From Selaginella moellendorffii (taxonomy: Eukaryota > Streptophyta > Lycopodiopsida > Selaginellales > Selaginellaceae), in assembly GCF_000143415.4 (NCBI RefSeq), contig NW_003314293.1, positions 1,432,457-1,496,456 of the forward strand: DNA of 64,000 nucleotides, read 5' to 3'. This document shows positions 54,718 to 64,000 of the stretch, piece after piece; position 1 is the first letter of the stretch; each line of letters starts with the position of its first letter. The notes beneath the pieces are model-generated. The model was given only the letters and a program-made list of their open reading frames with translations. It did no database searches and was not told where the DNA came from. The position numbers were made by a program, and so were the translations under genes.

Positions 54718-55812
54718 TTAATAATCGTCGTCGCTGCTGCTGTATGAGTATCTGTTGGAATGTTCCGACCGTGAGTAATTGCTGGATGGTTTTAGTGATG
54801 AGGTTGTGGATGCTAACCACCAGGGAACTGGCACATCAACCTCCGCCACTGGCAGTAAAACGCCCGACTTGGTATTGGGAACACTCCGTCTGTTAAGATC
54901 CCAGGTACTCTCCCCTTGTCCTCGCAGTTCCAGGAACAGCACCATGGTCGCGTGAGAAGAAGCTACTTCTCTGCAGTATTCGACGCTCACTTCGGGAGTT
55001 TTTCCGACCCAAAACTTCTGGGTGGAGCCGCAGAGCGTCGCGTCCAGTCCATTTTTCTCGATGGATTGTAAGTTTTTGGATGGAGTTCCGTGAAAGACGT
55101 ATTCGAGAGACTTTAGCTCCGAAGTATCGGCCTGCCTGAGAGCACAGAACATCTCCACTGTGACATGGTTGTTAAGAAGAATTGCTTGTATGGCTAGATT
55201 TGTATAGAGCCTTACTGATAAGTTCTTTGTTGGTCGTGGCAGCCTCTTTAATGAGTGCTCGGACGAACTTGCAGTAGATTTCCGGCTTGTTGGCAAGGAG
55301 CTTGTTGGCTCGAACGTTTTTGATCTTTGGGTGCTTGTCCATGATCACCTTCTTGAGGAAACTCTCCTTGTTCATGAGCTGGAGGAGCTCCTCAACTGCA
55401 TGCCCGATCGCTTGGTCCTCGGAAGTCTGGAAAGAAAAAAGAAGATCAGGAAGTAAGAGAATTCGAAGTATACAATCGCATCGCTTCCAATTATCTTGAT
55501 CTTCCGGCGATAGCCACTTCGCAGATTGACTTGCTCCATGTGATCCAGATCAATCTCGTATCTCCTTCCACTGGGATACTTTTTCGAAGTGATTCTTCCA
55601 AGGGAAATTCTTGATGCATACTTGGAGGCCTGGGATTCAGCAAAGCCATGCAAATCACTCAATACTTTCTCGCAGTCCTATCAAACCTTGCGCTTCATGC
55701 GAGCACCACGAATGACATGCTCGATGCTTGGGCGGTATCTCACCCAGCAGTCATCCTCCCTCCAGTAAACTCCAGCCTTGGTTGGATCCGCGCACTCCTT
55801 GGTGATACACAT
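54718..55812 (-). CDS. WWE domain plus PARP-like ADP-ribosyltransferase protein, second gene
   Basis: Paralogue of 44560-45594. The ATG is at the complement of 55810-55812 (MCITKECADPTKAGVYWRED). The WWE half is YEIDLDHMEQVNLRSGYRRK. The middle is EDQAIGHAVEELLQLMNKES and FLKKVIMDKHP. The transferase-like exon reads EYVFHGTPSKNLQSIEKNGL with the HGT His, then FWVGKTPEVSVEYC and ATMVLFLELRGQGE. The tail is Ser/Tyr-rich ending SSSDDDY, unlike the pure Asp run of the paralogue. Introns are short and in the same places. Whether it transfers ADP-ribose is unknown; SRO-type relatives are often catalytically inactive. Confidence 0.65.
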
Positions 55813-55924
55813 TCTTTTGCTAGAGGTCTAAAATAGCGATCACACACATTATATTAGAAGTAACTAAATTTATAACAATTATAAACCATTGAGTTAAAAA
55901 TATTGTTTACATAAATTAGAGAAA

Positions 55925-56350
55925 ATTTGGTTTAGTTAATGTCAAAACAGAAGTTTACGCCAAGGTCATAGGTTCGAAACCTGTATGGGCTACATTTTTG
56001 ACCTACACTTTTTTCGTTCATTTCAAAACCTTATTACAGAAACTTTGGTTTAGTTAATGTTAAAACAGAAGTTTGCATGTAAGGCCTATTAGCTCAGTTG
56101 GTCAGAGCGTGGTGCTAATAACGCCAAGGTCGCAGGTTCGAAACCTGCATGGGCCACATTTTTGACTTCTATTGTGCTTGATCAAAATCCAAAACCTTGA
56201 ACCTTTGGTTTAGTTAATGTTAAAACAAAGATGAATAAACGCCAAGGTCGCAGGCGCATACATTTTTTACTTAATATTCAAATTGTTTACGATTAAACGG
56301 TTTAATTAGCTAAGGTCGTAGGTTCAAATCCTGCATGGGCCAGGTTTTTA
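55925..56350 (+). repeat. Tandem array of tRNA-Ile-derived units
   Basis: A unit made of TTTGGTTTAGTTAATGTTAA plus a tRNA part plus a poly-T stretch recurs about four times. Unit 1 has only the 3' half of the tRNA (55957-55992, ending TATGGGCTA). Unit 2 has the complete tRNA (56083-56156). Unit 3 (about 56211-56265) has a broken T arm. Unit 4 (about 56305-56342) has a 3' part ending TGCATGGGCCA. It looks like local duplication with decay around one functional tRNA. Confidence 0.75.
56083..56156 (+). tRNA. tRNA-Ile(AAT)
   Basis: Complete cloverleaf: acceptor GGCCTAT paired with ATGGGCC (one T:G pair), D arm with AGTTGGTCA loop, anticodon loop CTAATAA, variable AGGTC, T arm GCAGG-TTCGAAA-CCTGC and discriminator A. 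No intron. A poly-T stretch (CATTTTTGAC) follows as Pol III terminator. Confidence 0.9.
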
Positions 56351-56359
56351 TTGGCTTGT

Positions 56360-56905
56360 ATTTTTCTACTTTTCTTTTTTGTTCTTCCGTGTTCTTCATG
56401 GTCGATAGAAGACAGGACCACGCCACTCAACTAACAAACGCGAAGAGTCAAGGCCCCGTGAGTGACACTGCCTGGTAAAATTCGAAGGGAAAAAAATAAA
56501 CCTTTGTTGTCTTTCCAGTGTGCTCTCTCGCTGCTCCAGATTCGCAATGGACGCTGCTGCCACGGAAGTGTATACGCACCGATCTAGCAATTGACATAAC
56601 GCTCCGGAACGTGCCACAGCAGGTAGCGAAAGCCTCCACAACGTTGACAGAAGAACCACCACCTAAGATGAAAGGAAAAGTTAGACATAAAAAATTTGCT
56701 GCGGGAAGAATCACGCCTCACCCTTAGGAGGAACTAGATGTAAAATCCGCTGGAGTTACTGGGACCAGGACTGTCACTCCCCTGTATGCACATAAATTGA
56801 ACTTCATAGCCGGAAGTGCCGTGCACGAGGGAGGGCGCATAAAGTTTGATCGTCCCCATTGTCTCCATAGTTTGTCTCGTCTCTGGTAGCAGCAGCAGGG
56901 AGGAG
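56360..56905. promoter_or_regulatory. Region upstream of the laccase gene
   Basis: Contains the laccase 5' flank. Minus-strand frames at 56396-56714 overlap each other in two frames and show no recognisable family. No clear TATA element was identified. The ATG of laccase is at 56909. Confidence 0.35.
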
Positions 56906-56908
56906 GCA

Positions 56909-59026
56909 ATGCAGATCCACACCCGCATTCTCGTCGTAGCAATTGGCTTGCTCGTTGCAGCCGGTGTTTCAAGCGCCGCCGACTCTACTACTTCCACAAC
57001 TCGTGTCTACAACTTCACTGTAAGGGAGCTTGTTCTTTAGCGAAAGGGAATACCTCTTTGCTTGCCTGCTTTTGTTTGTTGCTCCAGCAGTAGTGACACT
57101 GTCTTGCTGCTGCTGCTGCTGCTCAGATCCGGTCGACAAACGTGAGGCGACTTTGCAACTCGAAGTCTCTTGTCGCTGTGAACGGAAGGTACCCCGGTCC
57201 GGTCATCTTTGCAAACCAAGGTGACCGTCTTCTCATCAATGTTACCAACAATGGACCGTATAACATCACGATGCACTGGTGAGCTTCTTCCCCGCGTAGA
57301 AATCCTGTTCTCTCGTCGTGAACTTAAGTCGCTGGATTTCTCACAGGCACGGCATCCGGCAGCTCTTCTCCTGCTGGGCCGATGGACCTGCCTATGTCAC
57401 CCAGTGCCCGATCCAACCTGGGGGATCATACCTCTACAACTACACCATTGTCAGGCAGAGCGGAACTCTCTTCTATCATGCTCACGAGACTTGGCTGCGA
57501 GCGACTGTCCACGGAGCCATGGTCGTCTTTCCAACTTCTGGAGAGCCTTATCCCTTTGTCTTCCCCAAGGAAGAGCACATCATAATTCTGGGTACAACGA
57601 AGAAGCAGCATTGTTCCTGGAACTGACTGACTTTCCGATTTCTTTCTCGCAGGCGAATGGTGGAATGCTAATGTCGAGGACGTCGAGACCCAAGCGCTGC
57701 TAACCGGCGGAGGCCCTGCTCTTTCGGATGCTTACACCATCAATGGATTGCCCGGCCCTCTCTACAACTGTTCCGCTAATGGTGAGTTCCACTTGCTGCT
57801 GCTCCCCTTAAACGCCAGAACTCGTACTCTAGCTTTCTTTTCCAGCCACTTTAAAGCTCTTCTCTTCCTTTCCGCTGAGATTCTCTGCCTGCTGCTATTG
57901 CTGCTGCTACAGACGTGTACAAGCTCCGGGTCCAACCAAACAAAGTCTACCTTCTTCGGATCATCAACGCAGCACTTAATATTGAGCTCTTCTTCTCGGT
58001 CGCTAACCATAACATCACGGTGGTGGAGACGGACGGAGACTACACCAAGCCTTATAGCACCACTTCCATCATGATAACTCCTGGCCAGACGACGAACGTT
58101 CTTCTCACCACTGATCAGCCTGTTGGACGCTACTACATGGGTGCCAGTCCCTACATGTCGGCGATGAACGTTCCTTTTCGCATGACTCCCACACTGGCAA
58201 TCCTCGAGTACGCTGGCTCCAATGCTTCCTCTACACCGGTGATGCCAAACTTCCCACAAAGTAACGACACTGCGTTCGTGACAACGTTTTCCACCAGCCT
58301 GCGAAGCCTTGCCAACGCTCAGCACCCGGAGCCCGTTCCACAGACGATAACTTCCAACTTTTTCCTCACGGTCGGACTCGGGGCGAAACCGTGCGACGCC
58401 AACTTTGGCTGCCAGGGACCGAATGGAAGCAAGTTCACGGCTTCCGTGAGTAACATATCGTTTGTTCTTCCATCTGTCTCCGTGCTCCAGGCCTATTTCT
58501 TCAACATTTCCAACGTCTTCTCCCCGGACTTCCCAGCCCAGCCTCTGAACGTGTTCGACTACACCGGAAATCCTCCAAGTAATATCACCCCGCTCCGAGG
58601 AACCAGAGCTGCTGTCATCCCTTTCAATGCCAGCGTCCAGATGGTGCTCCAGGACACCAGTATACTTGGGGTTGAGAACCACCCGATCCATCTCCATGGA
58701 TTTAGCTTCTACATTGTTGGCCAAGGATTTGGAAACTTCAATAACTCCGCAGCGGCAGCTTTCAATCTCGTGGACCCTCCTCGAAGAAACACAGTTGCTG
58801 TACCCGTTGGTGGCTGGGCTGCTATAAGATTCTGGGCCGATAATCCAGGTAGCCTGTTCAATCCTGCTAAATTCATCCTGTCGTTTCTGCTTCTGCAGGA
58901 GTCTGGTATATGCATTGCCATCTGGAAATCCACACGTCATGGGGACTAGCAACCACTTTCATCGTCCAGAATGGACCCGGTAACCAGACGCTTCCACCAC
59001 CTCCTCCCGATCTACCACAATGTTAG
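56909..59026 (+). CDS. LAC: Laccase (multicopper oxidase)
   Basis: Six exons. Signal peptide [20 protein letters not shown] (ATG 56909), then [20 protein letters not shown], and NITMHW joined across an intron to [20 protein letters not shown] (first copper motif HWH). Further motifs are [18 protein letters not shown] (second copper motif HAH), a middle beta-sandwich domain, [20 protein letters not shown], and the last exon [20 protein letters not shown] with the T1/T3 copper ligands. It ends [10 protein letters not shown] at 59024. Laccases oxidise monolignols and other phenolics in the apoplast with reduction of oxygen to water. Several N-glycosylation motifs fit a secreted enzyme. The usual WWHAH is FYHAH here and the usual RTGWADG is FSCWADG. 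All copper ligands that can be checked are present. Confidence 0.92.
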
Positions 59027-59294
59027 ACAAGAAAAATTCGTTTGTGTTTACCTTAATTGTTTTAGAGCTCGTGCATAAGCTGAAGTCCCATTGAATGTGT
59101 CGGATACTGCTCGGAGGACCTACCCGTCATAAAGGAGCCAGAGCTTCCAGCCGATCCAGCCGATCTACCAAGATTTTAGACAAGAAAATTTGGTTTGTGT
59201 TTACCTGATTGTTTTAAAGCTCGTGTCCTGAAGCACTATTGAGTGTGTCGGATACTGCTCGGAGGACCAACCTGTAATAAAAGAGTCAGAGCCA
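59007..59294 (+). repeat. Tandem duplication of the laccase 3' end
   Basis: Two units with a period of about 153 bp start CCGATCTACCA (59007 and 59160). Both include TTAGACAAGAAAA, GTTTGTGTTTACCT and TGTCGGATACTGCTCGGAGG. Each carries the last laccase codons, so a second stop context lies downstream. Confidence 0.8.
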
Positions 59295-59522
59295 CATAGA
59301 CAAAGACATCAACATCTCCATTGGTATCAAATCGCCTTCCAGCTATGAAACGTACCTCCCCGAAAAACTTAGAAAAAGCGTGTCGGACGAGTTGGTAAGA
59401 GATTGTCTGAAAAGCGGAACAAACATCAATTTTTAAAAGGAAATTTGTCTGTGGAAGGCCATCTATATTTCTGGAAACACAAAATAACATGAGCGAATCA
59501 TTGTTGAGCGGCTGAATGATCT

Positions 59523-60986
59523 CTACGTAGTCGACGCGTGACTCCTCGCTGTGAAAGGGACACTTATTAAGACAGAATGATTTGATAAAAGCTCACCAAA
59601 GCTAGTTGTCATGGTGACCATATCTGCAGGAGCCTCTTTGAGAGTATGCCCTTGCATATAAACATCCTGAAAGTAGAACACCGAAAACAAAACTCATGCG
59701 AAGATTGTAGAAGACTGAGACTTACAGCAGCGAAGTGATTTATTTCGCGATGGTGTATTTCATCTGCCCGAATGACCATGACAACGTCCCGTAGTGTCGC
59801 ATCAATTGGCAACCTCCAGTAATCGATAGCAAGGTCCGGCGCAGAAGCGTTTGGGACCTTTCCGTCGTCTATGTCATTGATGAGTTGTGTATACGACTGG
59901 ATTGTCTCCTCTCTGATGTACCCCGCCATCCGATGAGCAAACCGAGGAGAAACGACGTAAAGCAGGAAATACGCGTTCATAAACATCCCTTGAGCAGTAA
60001 AAACCAAGGCCCGTTCCTGCCACGATGGTTTGGACAGCTCCATGAACGTCATCAGGTGCATTCGTTCGTTTTCTGCTTCTTCCATAAGAGCCTTGATCCA
60101 CCCTCCACTGTGCTCTACTCGCCTCAGAGACTTACAATGCAAAACCATCCCCCCAACCATTCCGGGAACACCAGAGATGGTTTCTAGCATTGCGGCTCGA
60201 CATATGTAACGTTGCTGCAATAACGAGAGAGAGCAAAAGCGAGCGTGAGAAACGTAAAGAAGAAAAACGAGAAAGCCAAAACTCACGTTACTGCTTTAGA
60301 TGTCAAACTTATATGAAACTTTAGAAATGGTTGTGCAGCATCACCCGAAAGAGCAAGTCGGTGGGAGATCTTAGAGCCATCACGGCCAGCCTCGCAAACT
60401 GGTCGGAGAAATTCTCTGGGTTCCTGTGCTTGTTTACGTCGATACTCGCCTCAGCCTCAATTATCCGGTTCTCCGATGGCTGAAAAGCTCTCCAAGTTAG
60501 AACCATCAATGATCGGACTCAAAAAACATACGAACTTACCCGGAAGGAATTCCAAATCTTCGACCCAACATCGTTCGGCTTGCCGAAACACACGCCCCAG
60601 TAACCGGGAGAAATCCCAGCATCACAAACTTGCTCGGCAGGAGAAGATGTTTCCAGTGCAGGAGGAACCACATTGTCCTCTATCGGAGGAGGAGCTTCCA
60701 TTTTATCTTCCAGAGGTTCTTGCACCATAGCAGCGGCAGAGCTGCTGTTCTTGATGTGTGTGGAAGTCAGCAGGTTCTTCATGGCAGCGGCGTGCTGCTG
60801 CTTCATCGACGACGAGAGCCCGATCAAAAAGTACTGCTTCTCCTTGGACGGCGGCGACATACACCCGTGCTTGATCGGCTTGGAAACGCAGTGCCCCAGC
60901 TCGAATGCGTTGCGGATCAAAGGCGTGTTGCTCACTGGCTGCCTGGCTAGCTGCCGCAGAGAGTTGAGAAATCTGCCCCCTCTCAT
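59523..60986 (-). CDS. AOX: Alternative oxidase, mitochondrial
   Basis: ATG at the complement of 60984-60986 gives [20 protein letters not shown], a typical amphipathic mitochondrial presequence. The core motifs of this di-iron quinol oxidase are present: [36 protein letters not shown] (NERMHL box), [40 protein letters not shown] and [15 protein letters not shown]. The usual LEEEA box is IREET here but keeps the Glu pair. The last exons code [20 protein letters not shown] and a short end ([10 protein letters not shown], stop at 59523 by the splicing I infer), unlike the APIGYH end of many AOX proteins. The enzyme reduces oxygen from ubiquinol without proton pumping at the inner membrane. Confidence 0.9.
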
Positions 60987-61293
60987 CTTCAGGCGCTCGG
61001 CGAAGATCAGTACTCCCAGACGATCTGGCAAGAATCACTCACCAGCAGCCGAGCGGCATCGCCAGCCCCATCGCGGCCTCGCTCGCCATAGCCTGCCCTA
61101 TTGTCTGTTTAGCTCACCGTTACGCGGGAAAAGCACACGCGGCACAAAAAGATTGGTATACGTGGCAGCTATTTAATTCTTAAAATTTAAGAGAATATTC
61201 GTTAGGGTTTATTGGCGACCCACTGGCGCGAGCGAAAGAGGTAATCTCTGATTGATCGGGGCGCGAGTGTGTAGAGGATGAATTTTGGATGAA

Positions 61294-61890
61294 ATGCAGA
61301 GGATTTTGGAGGATCGAGGCCTCAAGCTGCGATTTCCAAAGCCCAGTAAAGAGAAATGCCAGTGGCTGGAGGAAGCATTAGAGGCAGCACGGATTCTAGA
61401 GCTCAACGAGGTAAGAGTTCGTCATTGCTCTATCGAAGATTTGCTGTTTTCTTTTGTTTTTCTTCTTTGCTCTCAGACAGAATGTTATTTTCTGGAAGAC
61501 GATGAAAGCGGCATGATCAGTGCTCGAAACGAAATGGCGTCGTTCGATCTTTGCTGGTTTCCAGCACGGATTCCGAGCTCGAGAAAATGGTTTTGAAAAG
61601 GCTGGATGAATTTAAAGCAATGTAGGCAACTTTGCCGCTCCGTGCGAGAGGAACGCAGAGAAATCTTTGTCTGAATGGGCAAAGGATAGAGGAGTCAAAA
61701 GCAACATTGACATAGCTGGTGCGTCTTGGTATTTTTTTCTGCGACGATCTTAAAAGCTTTGTGACAAAACAGATTTTGAAGGATATGGTAGAGGAGGGGC
61801 TGCAGCGTGCGATTTAAAAGCTGGAGATCTCGTCCTTGACATTCCCAGCGAGATAATTATCTCTGAAACTGTCACGCTGGAGTGTGGTGA
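61294..61890 (+). pseudogene. SET-domain protein (SETD/RLSMT-like), 5' fragment
   Basis: Starts MQRILEDRGLKLRFPKPSKE and continues WLEEALEAARILELNE. After broken sequence (an in-frame TAG near 61623 and poor exon borders) comes EKSLSEWAKDRGVKSNIDIA, and after a short intron DFEGYGRGGAACDLKAGDLV followed by LDIPSEIIISETVTLE. The latter is the typical start of a SET domain in Rubisco-LSMT/SETD-type lysine methyltransferases. The remaining SET domain, including the NH and catalytic Tyr motifs, is absent: the sequence runs into the retrotransposon piece. It lies within the inverted-repeat-bounded segment. Confidence 0.65.
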
Positions 61891-62044
61891 GTCGGATTTC
61901 TGTTCGACTCTTTGACGTCGTGATTTGAGAAGGGAAAAGTACTGGCGAGCAGTAGATAGTTGTTGAAGTTTTCTGGGAGGGGATTGTTCGTTTTCACGGG
62001 ATTCCTCAGGACATTGTTTGGTCTATTTTCTCCACTGATCGTTC

Positions 62045-62205
62045 AAGATTCTGATCTACAAGAGCATCTTCACGCCATACAGGAACTCCATACTCTTGTT
62101 TGCAAGCATCTCCATGCTGCCCAGGATTCCATGAAGGTTTTTGCGGACCAGCACAGAACTTTTCGAGCCTTTGTTGGGGACTGGATTTTGTACGGTTTCG
62201 GTTCG
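62045..62205 (+). mobile_element. Ty3/gypsy polyprotein fragment
   Basis: The frame reads LQEHLHAIQELHTLVCKHLH and AAQDSMKVFADQHRTFRAF. This is the pattern of the linker after the integrase core in Ty3/gypsy elements (HL..I......L..AQ..MK..AD.HR....F..GD). Only about 50 residues remain; no LTR is seen nearby. Confidence 0.6.
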
Positions 62206-62290
62206 GTGGCCAATAATACTCTAGGGCACACATATTTAGGGGCCAATAAACCCTAACGAATATTCACAGACCTCTTCCTCTTCCTACAGC

Positions 62291-63440
62291 CTACAGTCTC
62301 AATGGAGGACAGATCATTAAACCATCCAGCAGGGATTGTTGAGACTGGTGTACGGCAACTTCGTGGTCGCCAACTCCACTCTGGGCGTAGCCGGCCATCA
62401 TCGCGTTCCGGGAAACAAGATTTCGCTCTGGCATGGCATCCAACAGCGCCCTGGCGCGGTCCAGATCCCCGCCCTGTGCGATCGCCACGGCAATCGTGGT
62501 GAAGGAGATCACGTCGGGCTGCGGCATTCGATCGAAGACCTCTACAGCGGCGATCAAACCCCCGCTCGCTGTGTAGGCCTGGATCATCGCGTTCCAGGAG
62601 ACGCAGTTCTTCTCTGGGATGCGATCCAAGAGATTCTTGGCCGAGGAGAGATCGCCGCTCTCGGCCGGCGCAATGGCCATGGCGTTCCAGGAAATGAGGC
62701 TCCACGTCGGCATTCGCCAAAATACCGCCACTGCCGCCCCGATTCGATCGTTCCTGGCATAGCCAGAGATCATCGACGTCCAGGAGCTACAATCCCGCCC
62801 AGGCGTCTTGGCCGTGAAAAGCGACGCTGCGGCATCCACATCCCCTTCCTGACAGCTCGCCTGGATCATCGCGTTCCAAGCCACAGCGCTCCTCTCCGGC
62901 ATCGCCTGGATCCCTCCTCGATCTTGCCCCGCGCGACGTGACCCGTGACGATCAGCGTCCAGGAGATGAGATCCGTGAGCGGCATTCTGTCAAAGACATC
63001 TCTGGCCCGGCGTACGCTTGGATCAGGAGACAACGTTCTTGCCCGGGGTGCGATTAAACAAAACCGTAGCCTCGTCCAGGAATCCATGGCTAATGCAGGA
63101 CACGAGGCTCTTCCTGGGAATGGAATCAAAGAGATTTCTGGCTAACAAGATGCCCTGATCGGGCATATGCTGCAAACATGAGATTCCACGGCACGGTATC
63201 GCTGCTGGGCATCTTCCGAAAGAGGTCCCAGGCATCTTCCAGCCGGCCCAGGGTGATGTTCCAGGAAAAGAGATTCCTGTGCCAGCGCCGCCGAGGGCGC
63301 CATACATCTGGACAGCGACGAAGGTCTTGCGGATCCAGCCATTGCTGGAGACGTGGGTGTGGAGACTTCGCCAATGTGGCGGCATCCACGGAGGAGGGAC
63401 GCGGGCTTTCAATATACCGGGATTGGGCATATCCCTGGCA
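62291..63440 (-). pseudogene. Pentatricopeptide repeat (PPR) gene with several frameshifts
   Basis: The downstream part (62291-62902) is a clean frame with 31-residue repeats: AWNAMIQASCQEGDVDAAAS, SWTSMISGYARNDRIGAAVA, SWNAMIQAYTASGGLIAAVE, VFDRMPQPDVISFTTIAVAI, LLDAMPERNLVSRNAMMAGY. Going upstream, the repeats continue but jump among three frames (RARDVFDRMPLTDLISWTLI; NLFDSIPRKSLVSCISHGF; SWNITLGRLEDAWDLFRKMP; HTHVSSNGWIRKTFVAVQMY). At least three shifts are needed, so it is probably a pseudogene unless the sequence has errors. PPR proteins of this kind bind organellar RNA. No E/DYW tail is visible before the stop at 62291. Confidence 0.75.
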
Positions 63441-63598
63441 TCTCTATGGCTTCAAAACTCGAGGCTCTACCTTGGAAGTATCAGCTGTCGTTGCGCGTCG
63501 ATTCCACCATTCTGATCGCCTTGCCAGAACGCACTGATCACTGTGGCCAGAACCGCGAGTTTGAATTGTTTGCCGATGAAGATCCTTGCCATTGCGAG

Positions 63599-64000
63599 TC
63601 AGTCCCGATCATGCTGCTGCTGGCACTGCTGCAGGGGTCTTTGCTCGATCGGCGCTCTCGGCTCCATGACGCTGAAGCATCCCGGGAGCAAGGAGCTCAC
63701 CCTCACCTCCTCGCTGCCGGTGAGCATCGCCACAACTTTGGACATTGCTGGACGCTGTGATGCTGTCGCTTGGGTGCTTATAACTTGTTCGTCGTCGGCA
63801 TTGTCGGCTCTCTTGTCCAGGAGTTCTAGTAGCTTATCGCTATGGTACTGATAATTGACGCGAGTTAAAGAGCAAACACTTCGTAAATCTTTATACGTAC
63901 GTGATCGAGAAGATGGGTCATGTCTTCACTCGTGGTGTCCAGATTGGTTCTTCCGCTCACGATTTCTAGTACCAGAACTCCAAAGCTGTAGACATCTGCA
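63599..64000 (-). CDS. Receptor-like protein kinase, C-terminal part (partial)
   Basis: From the right edge, ADVYSFGVLVLEIVSGRTNL is kinase subdomain IX to X of plant receptor-like kinases. After DTTSEDMTHLLDH, a 53-nt intron (GTACGT...TATCAG) is followed by YHSDKLLELLDKRADNADDE, then ASQRPAMSKVVAMLTGSEEV (subdomain XI with the conserved RP) and a tail to the stop at 63599. The motif RPAMSKVVAMLTG is typical of cysteine-rich or WAK/DUF26 receptor-like kinases. The rest of the gene lies outside the window. Confidence 0.85.

Larger units (their letters stand above)
61193..62265. mobile_element. Segment bounded by 24-bp inverted repeats with captured gene pieces
   Basis: 61193-61216 (GAATATTCGTTAGGGTTTAT...) and 62242-62265 are exact reverse complements. 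Between them lie a 5' part of a SET-domain gene and a Ty3/gypsy-like fragment. No transposase and no clear target-site duplication are visible. This resembles a Pack-type non-autonomous DNA transposon, but could also be a rearrangement footprint. Confidence 0.55.

Noticed and set aside
57762-58952. 396-codon open frame on the minus strand
   Set aside because: It is entirely antisense to the laccase exons and has no family features; its openness follows from the GC-rich codon use of laccase.

Overview
The window looks like nuclear DNA of a land plant, most probably a lycophyte of the Selaginella type. The evidence is spliceable genes with very short GT-AG introns (about 50-70 nt), plant-type telomeric repeats (CCCTAAA), and plant families: laccase, alternative oxidase, PPR, ABCE/RLI, F-box and S28 peptidases. 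All calls come from reading the sequence; exon structures are inferred from frame continuity and GT..AG borders.

Positions 1-39.8 kb are dominated by nested inverted duplications. Arm A (1-10.18 kb) is mirrored by arm B (about 29.29-39.84 kb). In arm B, left to right, lie a DNAJC11/OWL1-like J-protein gene, a plastid-type membrane protein gene, a Ser/Pro-rich protein with N- and C-terminal lipidation motifs, an AT-rich block, a degraded P-loop/CRN-like gene, and S28 serine peptidase copies. Arm A carries the same order mirrored, but its copies are broken: the J domain, the start codon of the lipidated protein and several frames are lost, and a head-to-head telomeric insertion sits in the plastid gene. 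A third copy of part of arm A (11.24-14.22 kb, inverted, nearly identical to 2.88-5.86 kb) starts in a palindromic MITE. Between the arms is a second palindrome (15.12-17.57 kb versus 20.10-22.56 kb) with a lipase and an F-box gene. The lipase core survives only on the left and the F-box gene only on the right. Its centre is a scrambled copy of the S28/ART cassette from 41.7-44.6 kb. From 22.6 to 28.4 kb there is a patchwork of gene fragments (possible NOM1 and gamma-tubulin complex pieces), a TRIM retroelement, a fold-back-element relative and hairpins.

From 39.4 to 45.6 kb there are two tail-to-tail cassettes of an S28 peptidase (+) and a WWE plus PARP-like ADP-ribosyltransferase protein (-). 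In each cassette one member is clearly degraded. A third WWE-ART gene lies at 54.7-55.8 kb. At 45.8-48.2 kb is an intact ABCE (RNase L inhibitor/ribosome recycling) gene, convergent with a second member of the lipidated Ser/Pro-rich family (48.77-49.87 kb). A tRNA-Ile(AAT)-like sequence with a damaged acceptor stem follows, then a small type I membrane protein gene whose acidic segment is built from micro-exons, then a 3.5-kb AT-rich desert.

The right end (56-64 kb) is mostly ordinary: a tRNA-Ile(AAT) inside a small tandem array of tRNA-derived repeats, a laccase, a mitochondrial alternative oxidase, a 1.07-kb segment bounded by 24-bp inverted repeats holding a SET-protein fragment and a Ty3/gypsy-like fragment, a frameshifted PPR gene, and the 3' end of a receptor-like kinase running off the window.
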